Both the position numbers and the translations under genes were made by a program. Below, one piece after another: positions 34,462 through 43,130 of a DNA stretch of 64,000 nucleotides (its first letter is position 1; the number at the start of each line of letters is the position of its first letter). Source of the stretch: Acidobacteriaceae bacterium (lineage in GTDB: Bacteria; Acidobacteriota; Terriglobia; Terriglobales; Acidobacteriaceae); assembly GCA_003164635.1 (NCBI GenBank), contig PLTV01000391.1, positions 870 through 64,869 on the forward strand, read 5' to 3'. Under the pieces are notes generated by a model. It saw only the letters and a program-made list of their open reading frames with translations, did no database searches and was not told the origin of the DNA.

Positions 34462-34571
34462 CCTGTGAATACAGTGATTGGTACAAAGCAATGACAAATC
34501 CCTAACAATCTGCGGCGGCTGCCGCCTCATACTCAGCCTCAATGCGACACAAACCTTTGAGAGCCAAATGT

Positions 34572-37500
34572 ATGAAAAGCCACTCGCGGCGGTGCATCTT
34601 CTTCCTATTGGCAGCTTACTTCTTTGTCGTTGCAAGCTCGGCGTTGGGACAGACTCCTGGAACAGGCGCCATCTCCGGCGTGGTGTATGACCCCGGCAGC
34701 CGAGTGGTCGGAAACGCCGTAGTGTTGACGGTGAACGAAGCTACGCGCATTTCACGCGCTGTAGTTTCAAACGCGGAAGGCGAGTTCCGCGTTTCATTGC
34801 TGAGCCCGGGAAGCTACTCCGTGAGCGTCAAAGCGCCGGGATTCGCGGAGCGCACGGCCCAATCGATTCAGGTGACCGGGAGCGAGACAACCGCACTCGG
34901 CGTAAAACTGGAAATTGCAACAGCGAGCGCCGGCGTACACGTGACCAGCGATGCCGAGATGGCTTCAATGGATAGTTCAACCCTGGGTCGCGCAGTCGAG
35001 CAGGACACAGTGCAGGCGTTGCCTCTGGCCAACCGGAATTACACCCAGATTCTCGCGCTGTCCCCAGGAGTTATCGTAAGTTTGCCGGATGCGACCGCGC
35101 TGGGTCGAGACTCGCAGAATGTTACTTCCAACGGCGCGAAGACCACATCGAACAACATCCAGTTCAACGGGATCGACGCGAATAACCTGTCGCAGAATTC
35201 GGCCGCCAACGACGGCGAAGAGGTGGGCACGGCCGTTCCCGCGCCAGACGCGATTCAAGAATTCAAAGTGCAGACCGCGAACTTCGACTCGGCGTACGGT
35301 CGCGGGGCAGGCGCTAACGTCGACTTCGTGAGCAAAAGCGGTACTAACCAAAACCACGGGAGCGCCTGGGAGTTTGTCCGCAACAACCTCTTGAATGCCA
35401 ATGGCTTTTTCTCGAAACTGGATGACCAGCAACGACCCACCCTGAAGCAGAACGAGTTCGGAGCTTCAGTTGGAGGGCCCATCAAGAAAGACAAAGCATT
35501 CTATTTCGTCGAGTACCAGGGAATCACTTCGGTCAATGGAGAAGGCGATGAAGTAACAACCACGCTTCCGCAACTTACGCCGGATCGCTCGGCTGCGACG
35601 CTGGGCGCACAGTTCTGCCCGGCGAGCAGGATGAACTTGTCTGGGTATCTTACCAACGCGGGTGGAACACAGGTAGCGTGCGACGGCTCGAATATCAATC
35701 CTGTTGCTCTCGCGTTGCTCAATTTCAAATTCAAGAACGGCGCGTATGCCATTCCCAGCCCCCAGGTGAGCCTGCCGGCGCAGGCGGGACAACTGCCGGT
35801 TGGTCAGTCGACCTTCGCTCCACCCGCGAGATACCAAGAGAACCAGTTTAGCGTGAATATCGATCAAGTGATGAGCGACAAGAACACGTTGTCAGGCAGG
35901 TTCTTCTACTCGCGAGCGCCGACTACTGAGCCGTTCTCCCCCAATGCCGCAAATCTGCCTGGATGGGGTACGAACGAGCTCGATCAAAATACGATGTTGG
36001 TTCTCGCGGACACGCATGTGTTCAATTCGAATCTCGTTAACCTGGCGCGATTTGGATACATGCGGTTCGACGGCATTTCATCCGTGTTAAATCCAATTCT
36101 GGCGTCGGACGTGGGAATGGATACGCCGACCGGAGTTCCCGGCACGACAGCTTCAGCGCCGGGCGTGAGCATCGGTGGCCTATTCACGACTGGCGATGCC
36201 GGTACACCATCGCAGTGGCAAAACACGAACAGCTTCATCTGGCAAGACACGCTCGCGCACACGCATGGCCGCCACGACACAAGGTTCGGGCTGGAGATCA
36301 AGAGACATGAAGTCGATGTGTATGCGCCCTTCAGCGCGGATGGATTGCTGCAGATTGCCACGTTTGAAGACTTTCTTCTGGGCGAGAACGCGATACAAAA
36401 TGGCAGCCCCATCGGGGTCAGCAACGTAACAAGCAGTACGGGCAGCTCCGGAATTTTTCGCAAGGACGAGCGCTATACCGATATCGCCGCATTTTTACAA
36501 GACGACATTCATCTGACTCATCGACTCACGGTCAACGCGGGCGTTCGTTATGAGATATTCGGCCCTCCTTCCGAGATCCATGGGCGTCTTCCGAGCTTCG
36601 ATCCCTCGATTGCGGAAGCCCAGGTGCCGATCACAGGATCTCTCAGCGGATATACTTTGCCGGCTAACTTCTCAGGCACCATTCCCACAGGAGTCAGAAA
36701 GACCGCCACATCCGGCCTGTGGGAAGTTGACTACCACGATATCTCGCCGAGGCTCGGTTTCTCGTTGCAGTTGACAGAAAAGCCGATCCTTTTGCTCCGC
36801 GGAGGATACGGCATCTATTTCGACCGGCCTTCCGCCGGCTTTGCGGAAGCGCAGATTGGGCAGCAGCCGTTCTCGCTGCAACAGATTTCTTTCAATGCGC
36901 AGAATGCGGGAGCGACCCTGGCGAGCCCGTTTGATCCATTGCTTCCGGACGTGTCGAGTTTTCCCATTTATCAGCCAAGAATTGCTGAGGGTGGTGCGTT
37001 TACGTCCGGCGTATCGCCACACGTGATAGACCCCTACACGCAGGAATACAACTTGAACCTGCAATATGCTTTCGCGAAAGATTTCCTTCTCGAGGCGGGC
37101 TTCGTTGGCACGCACACGACTCATTCGCCCGGGAGCATTGAATTCAACCAGGCACTTCTTGCGAGCGCGGGAGCGCCGGTGAACGGAACGACGATGAACA
37201 CAGCGGCCAACGTGATTCAGCGGCTTCCCTTCGCTGGTATCGCTACCGGATCACTGTTTTCGGGCACTGAATTCGAGGCAAACTATAACTCGCTTCAATT
37301 CAGCCTGACTAAACGGCTTAGTCGTGGATTGCAGTTTTTGGGCAGTTACACATGGTCAAAGATTCTTGATGAGACCAGCGGCTCGGGGGGAAGCAGCGTC
37401 TTTGAGCTCTGGCTGCTGACCAACGACCAGAACAACCCGCGTCAGGCATACGGCTTGACCGACTTCGATCGTGCCCAGAGAGCTGTGGTCAATTTTACGT

Positions 37501-38063
37501 GGGACGCTCCACAAATGCAGCAGGCGCCATCGCTGATTCGCCGATTGGTTTCAGGTTGGCAAGTGTCAGGCATTGGTGTGATCCAGTCCGGCAGTCCTGT
37601 AACGGTTCTTGACAGCAACGCCGGCATTGTTTACGGCAACTTTGAGAACAGAGCACAACGCACGGGATCGAATCCATCCACTCACGGTTCGCTGCATACT
37701 CGAGTGCTCAACGGCTATCTCGACCCGAATGCATTTACGATAGCGCCCGAAGCGCCGAACGGAAGCGGGCCTGGAGACACGGGCTTCGGCAATAGCGGTG
37801 TTGGCGTTGCGCGCGGACCCGGCCAGCATAACTTGGACATGGCCGTCGAGCGAAATTTTCCTGTGACCGAGGGGCGCAGTCTGCGGCTCCGCGCGGAATT
37901 CTTCAATCTCACGAATACCCCACAGTTCGCCAACCCCAATAGCAGCCTTGATTTCACGTCGGGCCCAAATGGTCCAGTGAATCTGAATCCGTCGTTCGGC
38001 ATGATTACGGCCACCTCGGCGAACCCGCGCATCGTTCAGCTTGCACTGAAGTTTCTGTTTTGA
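34572..38063 (+). CDS. TonB-dependent receptor, Oar-like with carboxypeptidase-regulatory domain (2)
   Basis: Outer-membrane receptor of 1163 residues from the ATG at 34572, chosen because the signal peptide (SRRCIFFLLAAYFFVVASSALGQ) starts there; an ATG ten codons upstream is possible. A carboxypeptidase-regulatory-like domain (GVVYDPGSRVVGNAVVL, GEFRVSLLSPGSYSVSV) precedes the plug, which has NRNYTQILALSPGV, and a long barrel ending in LKFLF with a C-terminal Phe. It differs clearly from receptor 1. A 27-bp gap links it to the HPr-kinase-like gene, and the MFS gene follows, so the three form an operon. Substrate unknown; the operon suggests one compound taken across the outer membrane, then across the inner membrane by the MFS protein. 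Confidence 0.92.
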   Translation: MKSHSRRCIFFLLAAYFFVVASSALGQTPGTGAISGVVYDPGSRVVGNAVVLTVNEATRISRAVVSNAEGEFRVSLLSPGSYSVSVKAPGFAERTAQSIQVTGSETTALGVKLEIATASAGVHVTSDAEMASMDSSTLGRAVEQDTVQALPLANRNYTQILALSPGVIVSLPDATALGRDSQNVTSNGAKTTSNNIQFNGIDANNLSQNSAANDGEEVGTAVPAPDAIQEFKVQTANFDSAYGRGAGANVDFVSKSGTNQNHGSAWEFVRNNLLNANGFFSKLDDQQRPTLKQNEFGASVGGPIKKDKAFYFVEYQGITSVNGEGDEVTTTLPQLTPDRSAATLGAQFCPASRMNLSGYLTNAGGTQVACDGSNINPVALALLNFKFKNGAYAIPSPQVSLPAQAGQLPVGQSTFAPPARYQENQFSVNIDQVMSDKNTLSGRFFYSRAPTTEPFSPNAANLPGWGTNELDQNTMLVLADTHVFNSNLVNLARFGYMRFDGISSVLNPILASDVGMDTPTGVPGTTASAPGVSIGGLFTTGDAGTPSQWQNTNSFIWQDTLAHTHGRHDTRFGLEIKRHEVDVYAPFSADGLLQIATFEDFLLGENAIQNGSPIGVSNVTSSTGSSGIFRKDERYTDIAAFLQDDIHLTHRLTVNAGVRYEIFGPPSEIHGRLPSFDPSIAEAQVPITGSLSGYTLPANFSGTIPTGVRKTATSGLWEVDYHDISPRLGFSLQLTEKPILLLRGGYGIYFDRPSAGFAEAQIGQQPFSLQQISFNAQNAGATLASPFDPLLPDVSSFPIYQPRIAEGGAFTSGVSPHVIDPYTQEYNLNLQYAFAKDFLLEAGFVGTHTTHSPGSIEFNQALLASAGAPVNGTTMNTAANVIQRLPFAGIATGSLFSGTEFEANYNSLQFSLTKRLSRGLQFLGSYTWSKILDETSGSGGSSVFELWLLTNDQNNPRQAYGLTDFDRAQRAVVNFTWDAPQMQQAPSLIRRLVSGWQVSGIGVIQSGSPVTVLDSNAGIVYGNFENRAQRTGSNPSTHGSLHTRVLNGYLDPNAFTIAPEAPNGSGPGDTGFGNSGVGVARGPGQHNLDMAVERNFPVTEGRSLRLRAEFFNLTNTPQFANPNSSLDFTSGPNGPVNLNPSFGMITATSANPRIVQLALKFLF

Positions 38064-38090
38064 CTGTGTGCCTCTGCGAAAGGACATCCC

Positions 38091-39101
38091 TTGATCGAGA
38101 TTGGAGAAAGAGAATCTGTGCGACGGAAGCCGCCAAGCCCCATAGGCCTGAAGCACCCGCTGGAAGTTCCGGAGCTCGGCTTGAGCAGCTGGTTTTATCC
38201 TCTCGGTTTTCCAATTGAGCTGAGGACCAACAGCCTCGAGATTCTAGCGTTGGCTGATGGGCTTTGGTCGATCAATGAGCACCGCTTCGACACGAGAAGA
38301 ATTCGTGTCGATGTGCATGTTCTTGATGGCGATTCCACGGAATGCCCTCCGACGCCGCAGGTGCGAATCGCAGCTCCACTCCTGATCAATGTTGCAGATT
38401 CTGAAAACTACAGCATCGCCAACCTCGAAGAATTAACAACGCAGGTCTTCGTGTCGCGCGGAACACTCCGGCATGGCGCCTATATGGAGTATTTTCTGGT
38501 GGGAAGCGCGCCGTTATGTCACATAGCCTCGTCTCACACAACTCCGGTTCATGGAGCGTGCGTGGCTTGCAACGGCCGCGGAGTGTTGCTCTGCGGCGAT
38601 TCGGGCGCAGGCAAGTCTTCCCTTGCGTATGCCTGCGCGCGCGCCGGCTGGACCTATACAAGCGACGATGCAAGTTTTCTGCTAAACAAGGCAGATCGCA
38701 GGACAGTGGTCGGCAACTGCCACCAGGTACGCTTTCGTCCGTCAGCCATTGAACTCTTCCCCGAAGTGGAAGGACACGTCGTGACACCACGTGCGGCGGG
38801 CAAGCCGTCGATCGAGGTACCCACTGTGACGATGAATGGGGTCAACTGTTCGCCGACGGCAGAAGTCGACTTTCTTGTGTTTCTCAACCGTAAGGCTTCA
38901 GGCCTTCCGAGACTGTCGCGTTTCTCAAGAGACGCAGCGCGTCAATCTTTGCGGCAGGTACTGTACGGTATGCCTAAGACGATCGCCAGACAGGGAGCGG
39001 CCCTCGAGCGATTGCTTGCGATCGATGTATTTGAACTTCGTTATCGCGACCTGGATTGGGCTGTGAACCGGCTGGAGACACTGGTTCGCGAGGGATGCTA
39101 G
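38091..39101 (+). CDS. HPr-kinase/phosphorylase-like P-loop protein
   Basis: 336 residues. The Walker A GDSGAGKSS (169-177) and the TSDDASFL segment (190-197) match the catalytic C-terminal domain of HPr kinase/phosphorylase-like proteins. The first 150 residues have no recognised match and are not the HPrK N-terminal domain. TTG at 38091 is chosen for AAAGGA six bases before it. Proteins of this kind act outside PTS control too, for example phosphorylating serine in some lasso-peptide clusters or unknown partners beside membrane proteins. Here it sits between a TonB receptor and an MFS transporter with minimal gaps (27 bp, then a one-base overlap), so it may modify or gate these or their cargo. 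No HPr or PTS gene is in the window. Confidence 0.82.
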   Translation: MIEIGERESVRRKPPSPIGLKHPLEVPELGLSSWFYPLGFPIELRTNSLEILALADGLWSINEHRFDTRRIRVDVHVLDGDSTECPPTPQVRIAAPLLINVADSENYSIANLEELTTQVFVSRGTLRHGAYMEYFLVGSAPLCHIASSHTTPVHGACVACNGRGVLLCGDSGAGKSSLAYACARAGWTYTSDDASFLLNKADRRTVVGNCHQVRFRPSAIELFPEVEGHVVTPRAAGKPSIEVPTVTMNGVNCSPTAEVDFLVFLNRKASGLPRLSRFSRDAARQSLRQVLYGMPKTIARQGAALERLLAIDVFELRYRDLDWAVNRLETLVREGC

Positions 39102-40441
39102 TGGAACAGTTGAATGACGCCGCGGGTTTAGCTGAGGTGTCAGCGGCGGATGTCGACCCCTCAATCATCGTGCCAGCAACCCTGACCAGAAAGAAGCTCG
39201 GCCGAGGCTTTTGGGTCTTCTTCGCTGTCGCGTTTTTCTTCGACCTGGGGTTCGCCGTTTATTTCTTTCTGTTCAATTTGTATCTTCTCGACCTTCACTT
39301 CAATGAACGGAGCCTCGGGCTCGTTGGGGGCGCACTGACCCTGGGGTCGGTGGTGGGAACACTTCCGGCCGGATGGCTGGGGCGCAAACTCGGTCTACGG
39401 CCCCTGTTGGCATTTTGCCTGGTTTCTGCTCCGATCTTGGGGATTGCTCGGGCGCTTGTGTTCGCGGAATGGGAACACATCGGTCTGGCGTTCATGGCCG
39501 GATTGGCAATGTGCCTATGGGGAGTCTGTTTTCTCCCCATGGTTGCCGCGCTCACGGATGAGGAGAATCGCGCAACGGCCTTCGGTTTGATTTTTTCAGT
39601 GAGCATTGGTTCCAGCGCGGTGGGCGAACTTGTGTGCAGCTATTTACCGCATTGGCTCGCGGTGGCCGGGTTCGCCTTGCAGGCCGCAGAAACGAAACGG
39701 GGCATTTTGATCGCCGCATGCTGCGTGGCCATGGCAGGCCTCATCCCCTGGTTTCTCTTGCGCGATCCGTCGCAAAAGAGCGATCCCCCGGGTGCGAGTG
39801 GTGCAGGAAAGAGGACCCGGGAAGTGAATGGATTCCTGGTACGATTCTTACCGGCGATGGCGTTGTGGTCAGCTGTTGCAGGTGCTTTCGCCTCCTTCTC
39901 AAATGTGTATCTATCGAAGAGTCTGCACATTCCGCTTCCTCAAATCGGACTGGTTTTTTCCGCTGCGCAGGTACTGCAGTTGTGCGTTGGGCTAATGACA
40001 CCGCTCTTCTTTCGGTGGTTGAGCCTGGAGCGGGGAGTTTTGGTTGCGCAAGTATCTTCAGCTATCGCCCTGGGGCTGCTTGCCGGGACGAAAGATCGCG
40101 GATTGGCAATTGGTCTATTCTTGAGTTTCTCTGCGACTCAATGGATGAGCTCACCGGGGTTGTATAACGTGCTGATGAGCCGTGTTCCGCCGCAAGAGCG
40201 CGGTTGGGCATCGGCGGCGACTCTGTTCTGCAATGCTGTTGTTCAGTCGGGCTTAACAGCATGCGCGGGGATCTTGATTGTTCGTTTTGACTACTCCCGC
40301 ACTCTTGCCGGAGCCTGCGGGTTGGCGGCGATGGCAGCTTTGCTATTTGCGATTTTCGTTGTCCCCGCGAGGACTTGGGTTGGGAAAGGAAATCGCCGCC
40401 AGGCTGCAAAAGTCTTCAACTCCGGGGAAAGCACACTATGA
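39101..40441 (+). CDS. MFS transporter
   Basis: 446 residues from the GTG at 39101, whose G is also the last base of the preceding TAG stop; GAGGG lies six bases upstream. An ATG two codons earlier overlaps the stop instead. The protein has twelve hydrophobic segments: AVAFFFDLGFAVYFFLFNLYLL first, a motif-A-like GWLGRKLGLRP, and a cytoplasmic central loop with RDPSQKSDPPG. It fits no MFS subfamily I can name. The tight coupling to the HPr-kinase-like gene means the two proteins are made together. It may export or import the ligand of TonB receptor 2. Confidence 0.87.
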   Translation: MEQLNDAAGLAEVSAADVDPSIIVPATLTRKKLGRGFWVFFAVAFFFDLGFAVYFFLFNLYLLDLHFNERSLGLVGGALTLGSVVGTLPAGWLGRKLGLRPLLAFCLVSAPILGIARALVFAEWEHIGLAFMAGLAMCLWGVCFLPMVAALTDEENRATAFGLIFSVSIGSSAVGELVCSYLPHWLAVAGFALQAAETKRGILIAACCVAMAGLIPWFLLRDPSQKSDPPGASGAGKRTREVNGFLVRFLPAMALWSAVAGAFASFSNVYLSKSLHIPLPQIGLVFSAAQVLQLCVGLMTPLFFRWLSLERGVLVAQVSSAIALGLLAGTKDRGLAIGLFLSFSATQWMSSPGLYNVLMSRVPPQERGWASAATLFCNAVVQSGLTACAGILIVRFDYSRTLAGACGLAAMAALLFAIFVVPARTWVGKGNRRQAAKVFNSGESTL

Positions 40442-40506
40442 TGTTGTGGTGTGGAATGCTTCGGAGCTGAACAAAAGCGGGTGAAAGTGTGGGCCTTGTA
40501 AGTCAA

Positions 40507-40524
40507 ATGTCACTGTTTTGTCAT
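40507..40524. promoter_or_regulatory. 11-bp-period direct repeat upstream of two-component operon
   Basis: ATGTCACTGTTTTGTCAT: two TGTCA boxes at 40508 and 40519, 11 bp apart, as in sites bound by OmpR/PhoB-type regulators. The site lies just upstream of the weak -35 position for a TAGCAA -10 element at 40553-40558, which suits an activator. It shares ATGTCACT-N4-TGTCA with the site at 49556-49572. Confidence 0.5.
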
Positions 40525-40600
40525 TTTCGGGCATCTTCCCCTCTTCAACGGATAGCAATCGGGTGACAATCAGAACATGTTACAGAGCGAGAAGGTAACA

Positions 40601-41320
40601 ATGGCTTTCGGCTCGGCCGACGTACACATGGACGCGGCGCGTCTCAATGTTCTGGTCATTGAAGATGACCCACACATCCAGAAAATTCTGGAGAGAGTGT
40701 TTCGCGAGCAGGGGTACCCTGTGACGGTTTGCGGCGATGGGAAGGCGGGGTTGGACGCGTTCCGTTCAACAAGACAGTCGGTCGTGATTTTAGATCTCGT
40801 GTTGCCCTCAATCGTTGGGCGCGATCTTTGCAAGATCATGAAGGCCGAACAACCGGGCGTCCCCGTGATCGTCCTCAGCGCGATCAGCGAAGTCGCCGAC
40901 AAGGTGCTGCTGTTGGAGTTGGGAGCGGACGACTACATGACCAAGCCGTTTAGCCCGCGTGAGCTGATGGCCCGGGTTCAAGCGGCCTGGCGCAGGCCTC
41001 GGGTCACGACGGCCTCGGGAACGACTTGCAGGTTTGGTGAATGTGAGATTGACTTTGCCAAGATGAGTGCGCGACGCGCGGGGAAGGCAGTTACCTTGAC
41101 AGCACACGAATTCAAGCTTCTCAAATATTTCGTTGAAAATGCGGAGCGGGTTCTTGGGCGCGAAGAATTGCTGAATGAGGTTTGGGGTTACAACGCCTAT
41201 CCGACAACGCGAACGGTCGATAATCAGATTCTGAAGCTTCGCCAAAAACTGGAGCTTGATGCAGCCGACCCGCAGCATCTGCAAACCGTGTATGGCGCTG
41301 GATACCGATTTGTCCCGTAG
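40601..41320 (+). CDS. OmpR-family response regulator
   Basis: 239 residues from the ATG at 40601, chosen for the GAAGG before it; an ATG eight codons upstream is possible. Receiver domain with the acidic pair EDD (21-23), phospho-acceptor Asp65 (VVILDLVLPS), a Ser at 93 and Lys115 (DDYMTKPF). A winged-helix DNA-binding domain follows (FGECEIDF, TLTAHEFKLLKYFVENAERVLGREELLNEVWGY, TRTVDNQILKLRQKLE, TVYGAGYRFVP). KdpE-like by receiver sequence. It probably binds the direct repeats at 40507, 47010 and 49556 once phosphorylated by the kinase encoded next. The kinase gene starts 16 bp later. Confidence 0.92.
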   Translation: MAFGSADVHMDAARLNVLVIEDDPHIQKILERVFREQGYPVTVCGDGKAGLDAFRSTRQSVVILDLVLPSIVGRDLCKIMKAEQPGVPVIVLSAISEVADKVLLLELGADDYMTKPFSPRELMARVQAAWRRPRVTTASGTTCRFGECEIDFAKMSARRAGKAVTLTAHEFKLLKYFVENAERVLGREELLNEVWGYNAYPTTRTVDNQILKLRQKLELDAADPQHLQTVYGAGYRFVP

Positions 41321-41336
41321 CGGTGGAGAGGAATCT

Positions 41337-43130
41337 GTGTCAACCGGGAAGCGCGTTCCAGGAATCCGGACTCGCGTACTGCTGCTGACGTCGCTGGTCT
41401 TGATTATCGCGGGTACAACTGCATCCAGCCTATACATTATTCGCAGTCGGCTGCAACAACAGGTGCAAACGGCTTTAGAGTCGGACCTGACACATTCGGT
41501 GGAGACCTTCCAAGACCTAGAGGCAGGGCGCCGGGAGTTGCTCGAGCGTGAAAATGCTCTGATGGCCGACCTGCCCAAACTCAAGGCATTGATGACCACC
41601 AACGATCCGCGAACCATTGCGGATGATGCGGTGGAATTCTGGAAGACCAGCGGCAACGACCTATTTGCCTTGGCAGATGGGGATGGAAAGGTTCAGGCCG
41701 CATTTGCCAGGGGCATCGCTAAGACCGATGTATTGAGCCATGACGTACAGGAAGTTATCTCTGATCCTTCAAAGCATTACCTTTTGAGTGATAGCCGCCT
41801 TTTTGAATATTCCGTGCAGCCTCTGTATTTCGGTAGCAGCGCGAATGGTTCGCTACTGGGCTACGTCGTCAGTGGGTATGCAATCGACAGTAAATTTCTT
41901 CGCGAAGTAGGACGCGGAGCCGGGGCGGAAGCAACTTTTCTTGCCGGCGATACAGTCACTGTGAGCACGTTGCCGCCCGACAAAGAAACCGCTTTGCGGG
42001 CCGCGGAACATTCGCTTCAGAGCAAACATACGGCGACGGTGATGATCGCGGGCGAACGCTACCTTACCGTTGCAGAAGATCTGACCGGTGGCGCGGATAC
42101 CTCGTTACGGCTCGTAGTGATGAAGTCGTTTGCTTCTGCCGACCGTGCTGAGAAAGAGATCGATCTGCTCATCTTCTGGGTGAGCCTGCTGGCCATGGCC
42201 GCGGGCTCCGCTTTGATGCTTCTGTTGGCGAGGATGGTGACCCGGCCTCTTGAAATGCTCGCTGCCGGCGTGCGCGCCTTCGGGGAGGGCGATCGACGAC
42301 ATTCCCTTCCCTCGGACGGCACTCAGGAAGTGCAGTACCTCAGTCAGGTATTTGCGCAAATGCGCGATGAGATTGAGAAAACAAATCGGGCGCTGCTGGA
42401 GTCAGAAAGATTGGCGACCATTGGGCGCATGGCCAGCTCTGTTTCTCACGACCTGCGGCATTATCTCGCGTCAGTCTACGCGAATGCCGAGTTCCTTGCA
42501 TCGCCGACAGTACCGGCTAACGAACGCGCGGAGCTTTACGAAGAGATCCGCCTGGCGGTGAATGGAACCACCGACATGCTGGACTCGTTGCTGACGTTCA
42601 GCCGGACCGGGACCGCTCTCCATCGCGTGCCAACTTCGATGTTTACGCTTGTGGACCGCGCAGTCTCTATGGTGAAGGCGCACCCCGACGCGGAACTTGT
42701 CACGGTTCAGTTGGAGGAGTGCAGTAAGGATTCGACGGCTGCCTTGGACATCAAGCAGGTGGAACGCGCTGTGTATAACCTGCTGCTGAATGCTTGCCAA
42801 TCGGCTCGGGAAACTGCTGACCGGCACGAAGTTCGAGTGCGCGTGAGCGGCGATGCGCATTTTGTCAGCGTCACGATTATCGATAGCGGGCCGGGCGTTG
42901 CGGATGGAATTCGGGAGAGCCTGTTCGACCCGTTCGTGAGCCAAGGAAAGCAACGGGGGACGGGATTAGGTTTGACATTGGCCTGGAGCGTTGCTCGCGA
43001 GCACAACGGCGATGTGAGGCTTGTGAGCAGCCGGCCAGGCGAAACGATTTTCCGGTTGAACGTGGGCCGACATATTGAGCCATTAACCATGAACGGCAGC
43101 CCTTCACGGAGCAAAGTCTTCACGCCATGA
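41337..43130 (+). CDS. Membrane sensor histidine kinase
   Basis: 597 residues from the GTG at 41337 (GGAGAGG five bases upstream; the frame is open 27 codons earlier inside the regulator gene). Two transmembrane helices (near 14-36 and 275-300) bracket a periplasmic sensor region of unknown fold. A HAMP segment follows (RMVTRPLEMLAAGVRAFGEGD), then the phospho-acceptor SVSHDLRHYL with His371, an N box (NLLLNACQSA), a G1 box (IDSGPGV) and a G2 box (GTGLGL). Its partner is the upstream response regulator. ATGA overlap with the next gene means the porin-like protein is made from the same transcript. The signal sensed is unknown; the operon and its apparent regulon point to metal, respiration or envelope stress. 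Confidence 0.92.
   Translation: MSTGKRVPGIRTRVLLLTSLVLIIAGTTASSLYIIRSRLQQQVQTALESDLTHSVETFQDLEAGRRELLERENALMADLPKLKALMTTNDPRTIADDAVEFWKTSGNDLFALADGDGKVQAAFARGIAKTDVLSHDVQEVISDPSKHYLLSDSRLFEYSVQPLYFGSSANGSLLGYVVSGYAIDSKFLREVGRGAGAEATFLAGDTVTVSTLPPDKETALRAAEHSLQSKHTATVMIAGERYLTVAEDLTGGADTSLRLVVMKSFASADRAEKEIDLLIFWVSLLAMAAGSALMLLLARMVTRPLEMLAAGVRAFGEGDRRHSLPSDGTQEVQYLSQVFAQMRDEIEKTNRALLESERLATIGRMASSVSHDLRHYLASVYANAEFLASPTVPANERAELYEEIRLAVNGTTDMLDSLLTFSRTGTALHRVPTSMFTLVDRAVSMVKAHPDAELVTVQLEECSKDSTAALDIKQVERAVYNLLLNACQSARETADRHEVRVRVSGDAHFVSVTIIDSGPGVADGIRESLFDPFVSQGKQRGTGLGLTLAWSVAREHNGDVRLVSSRPGETIFRLNVGRHIEPLTMNGSPSRSKVFTP

Larger units (their letters stand above)
34235..34571. other. Intergenic region before TonB receptor 2
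   Basis: No gene seen in this 337-bp gap. It contains three clean hairpins listed separately: one shortly after the regulator stop and two in what would be the leader of the receptor gene. I do not see a convincing -35/-10 pair. Confidence 0.4.

Noticed and set aside
38091-39101. True HPr kinase/phosphorylase controlling a PTS
   Set aside because: The P-loop fits the family, but the N-terminal half does not match HPrK and there is no HPr or PTS gene in the window.
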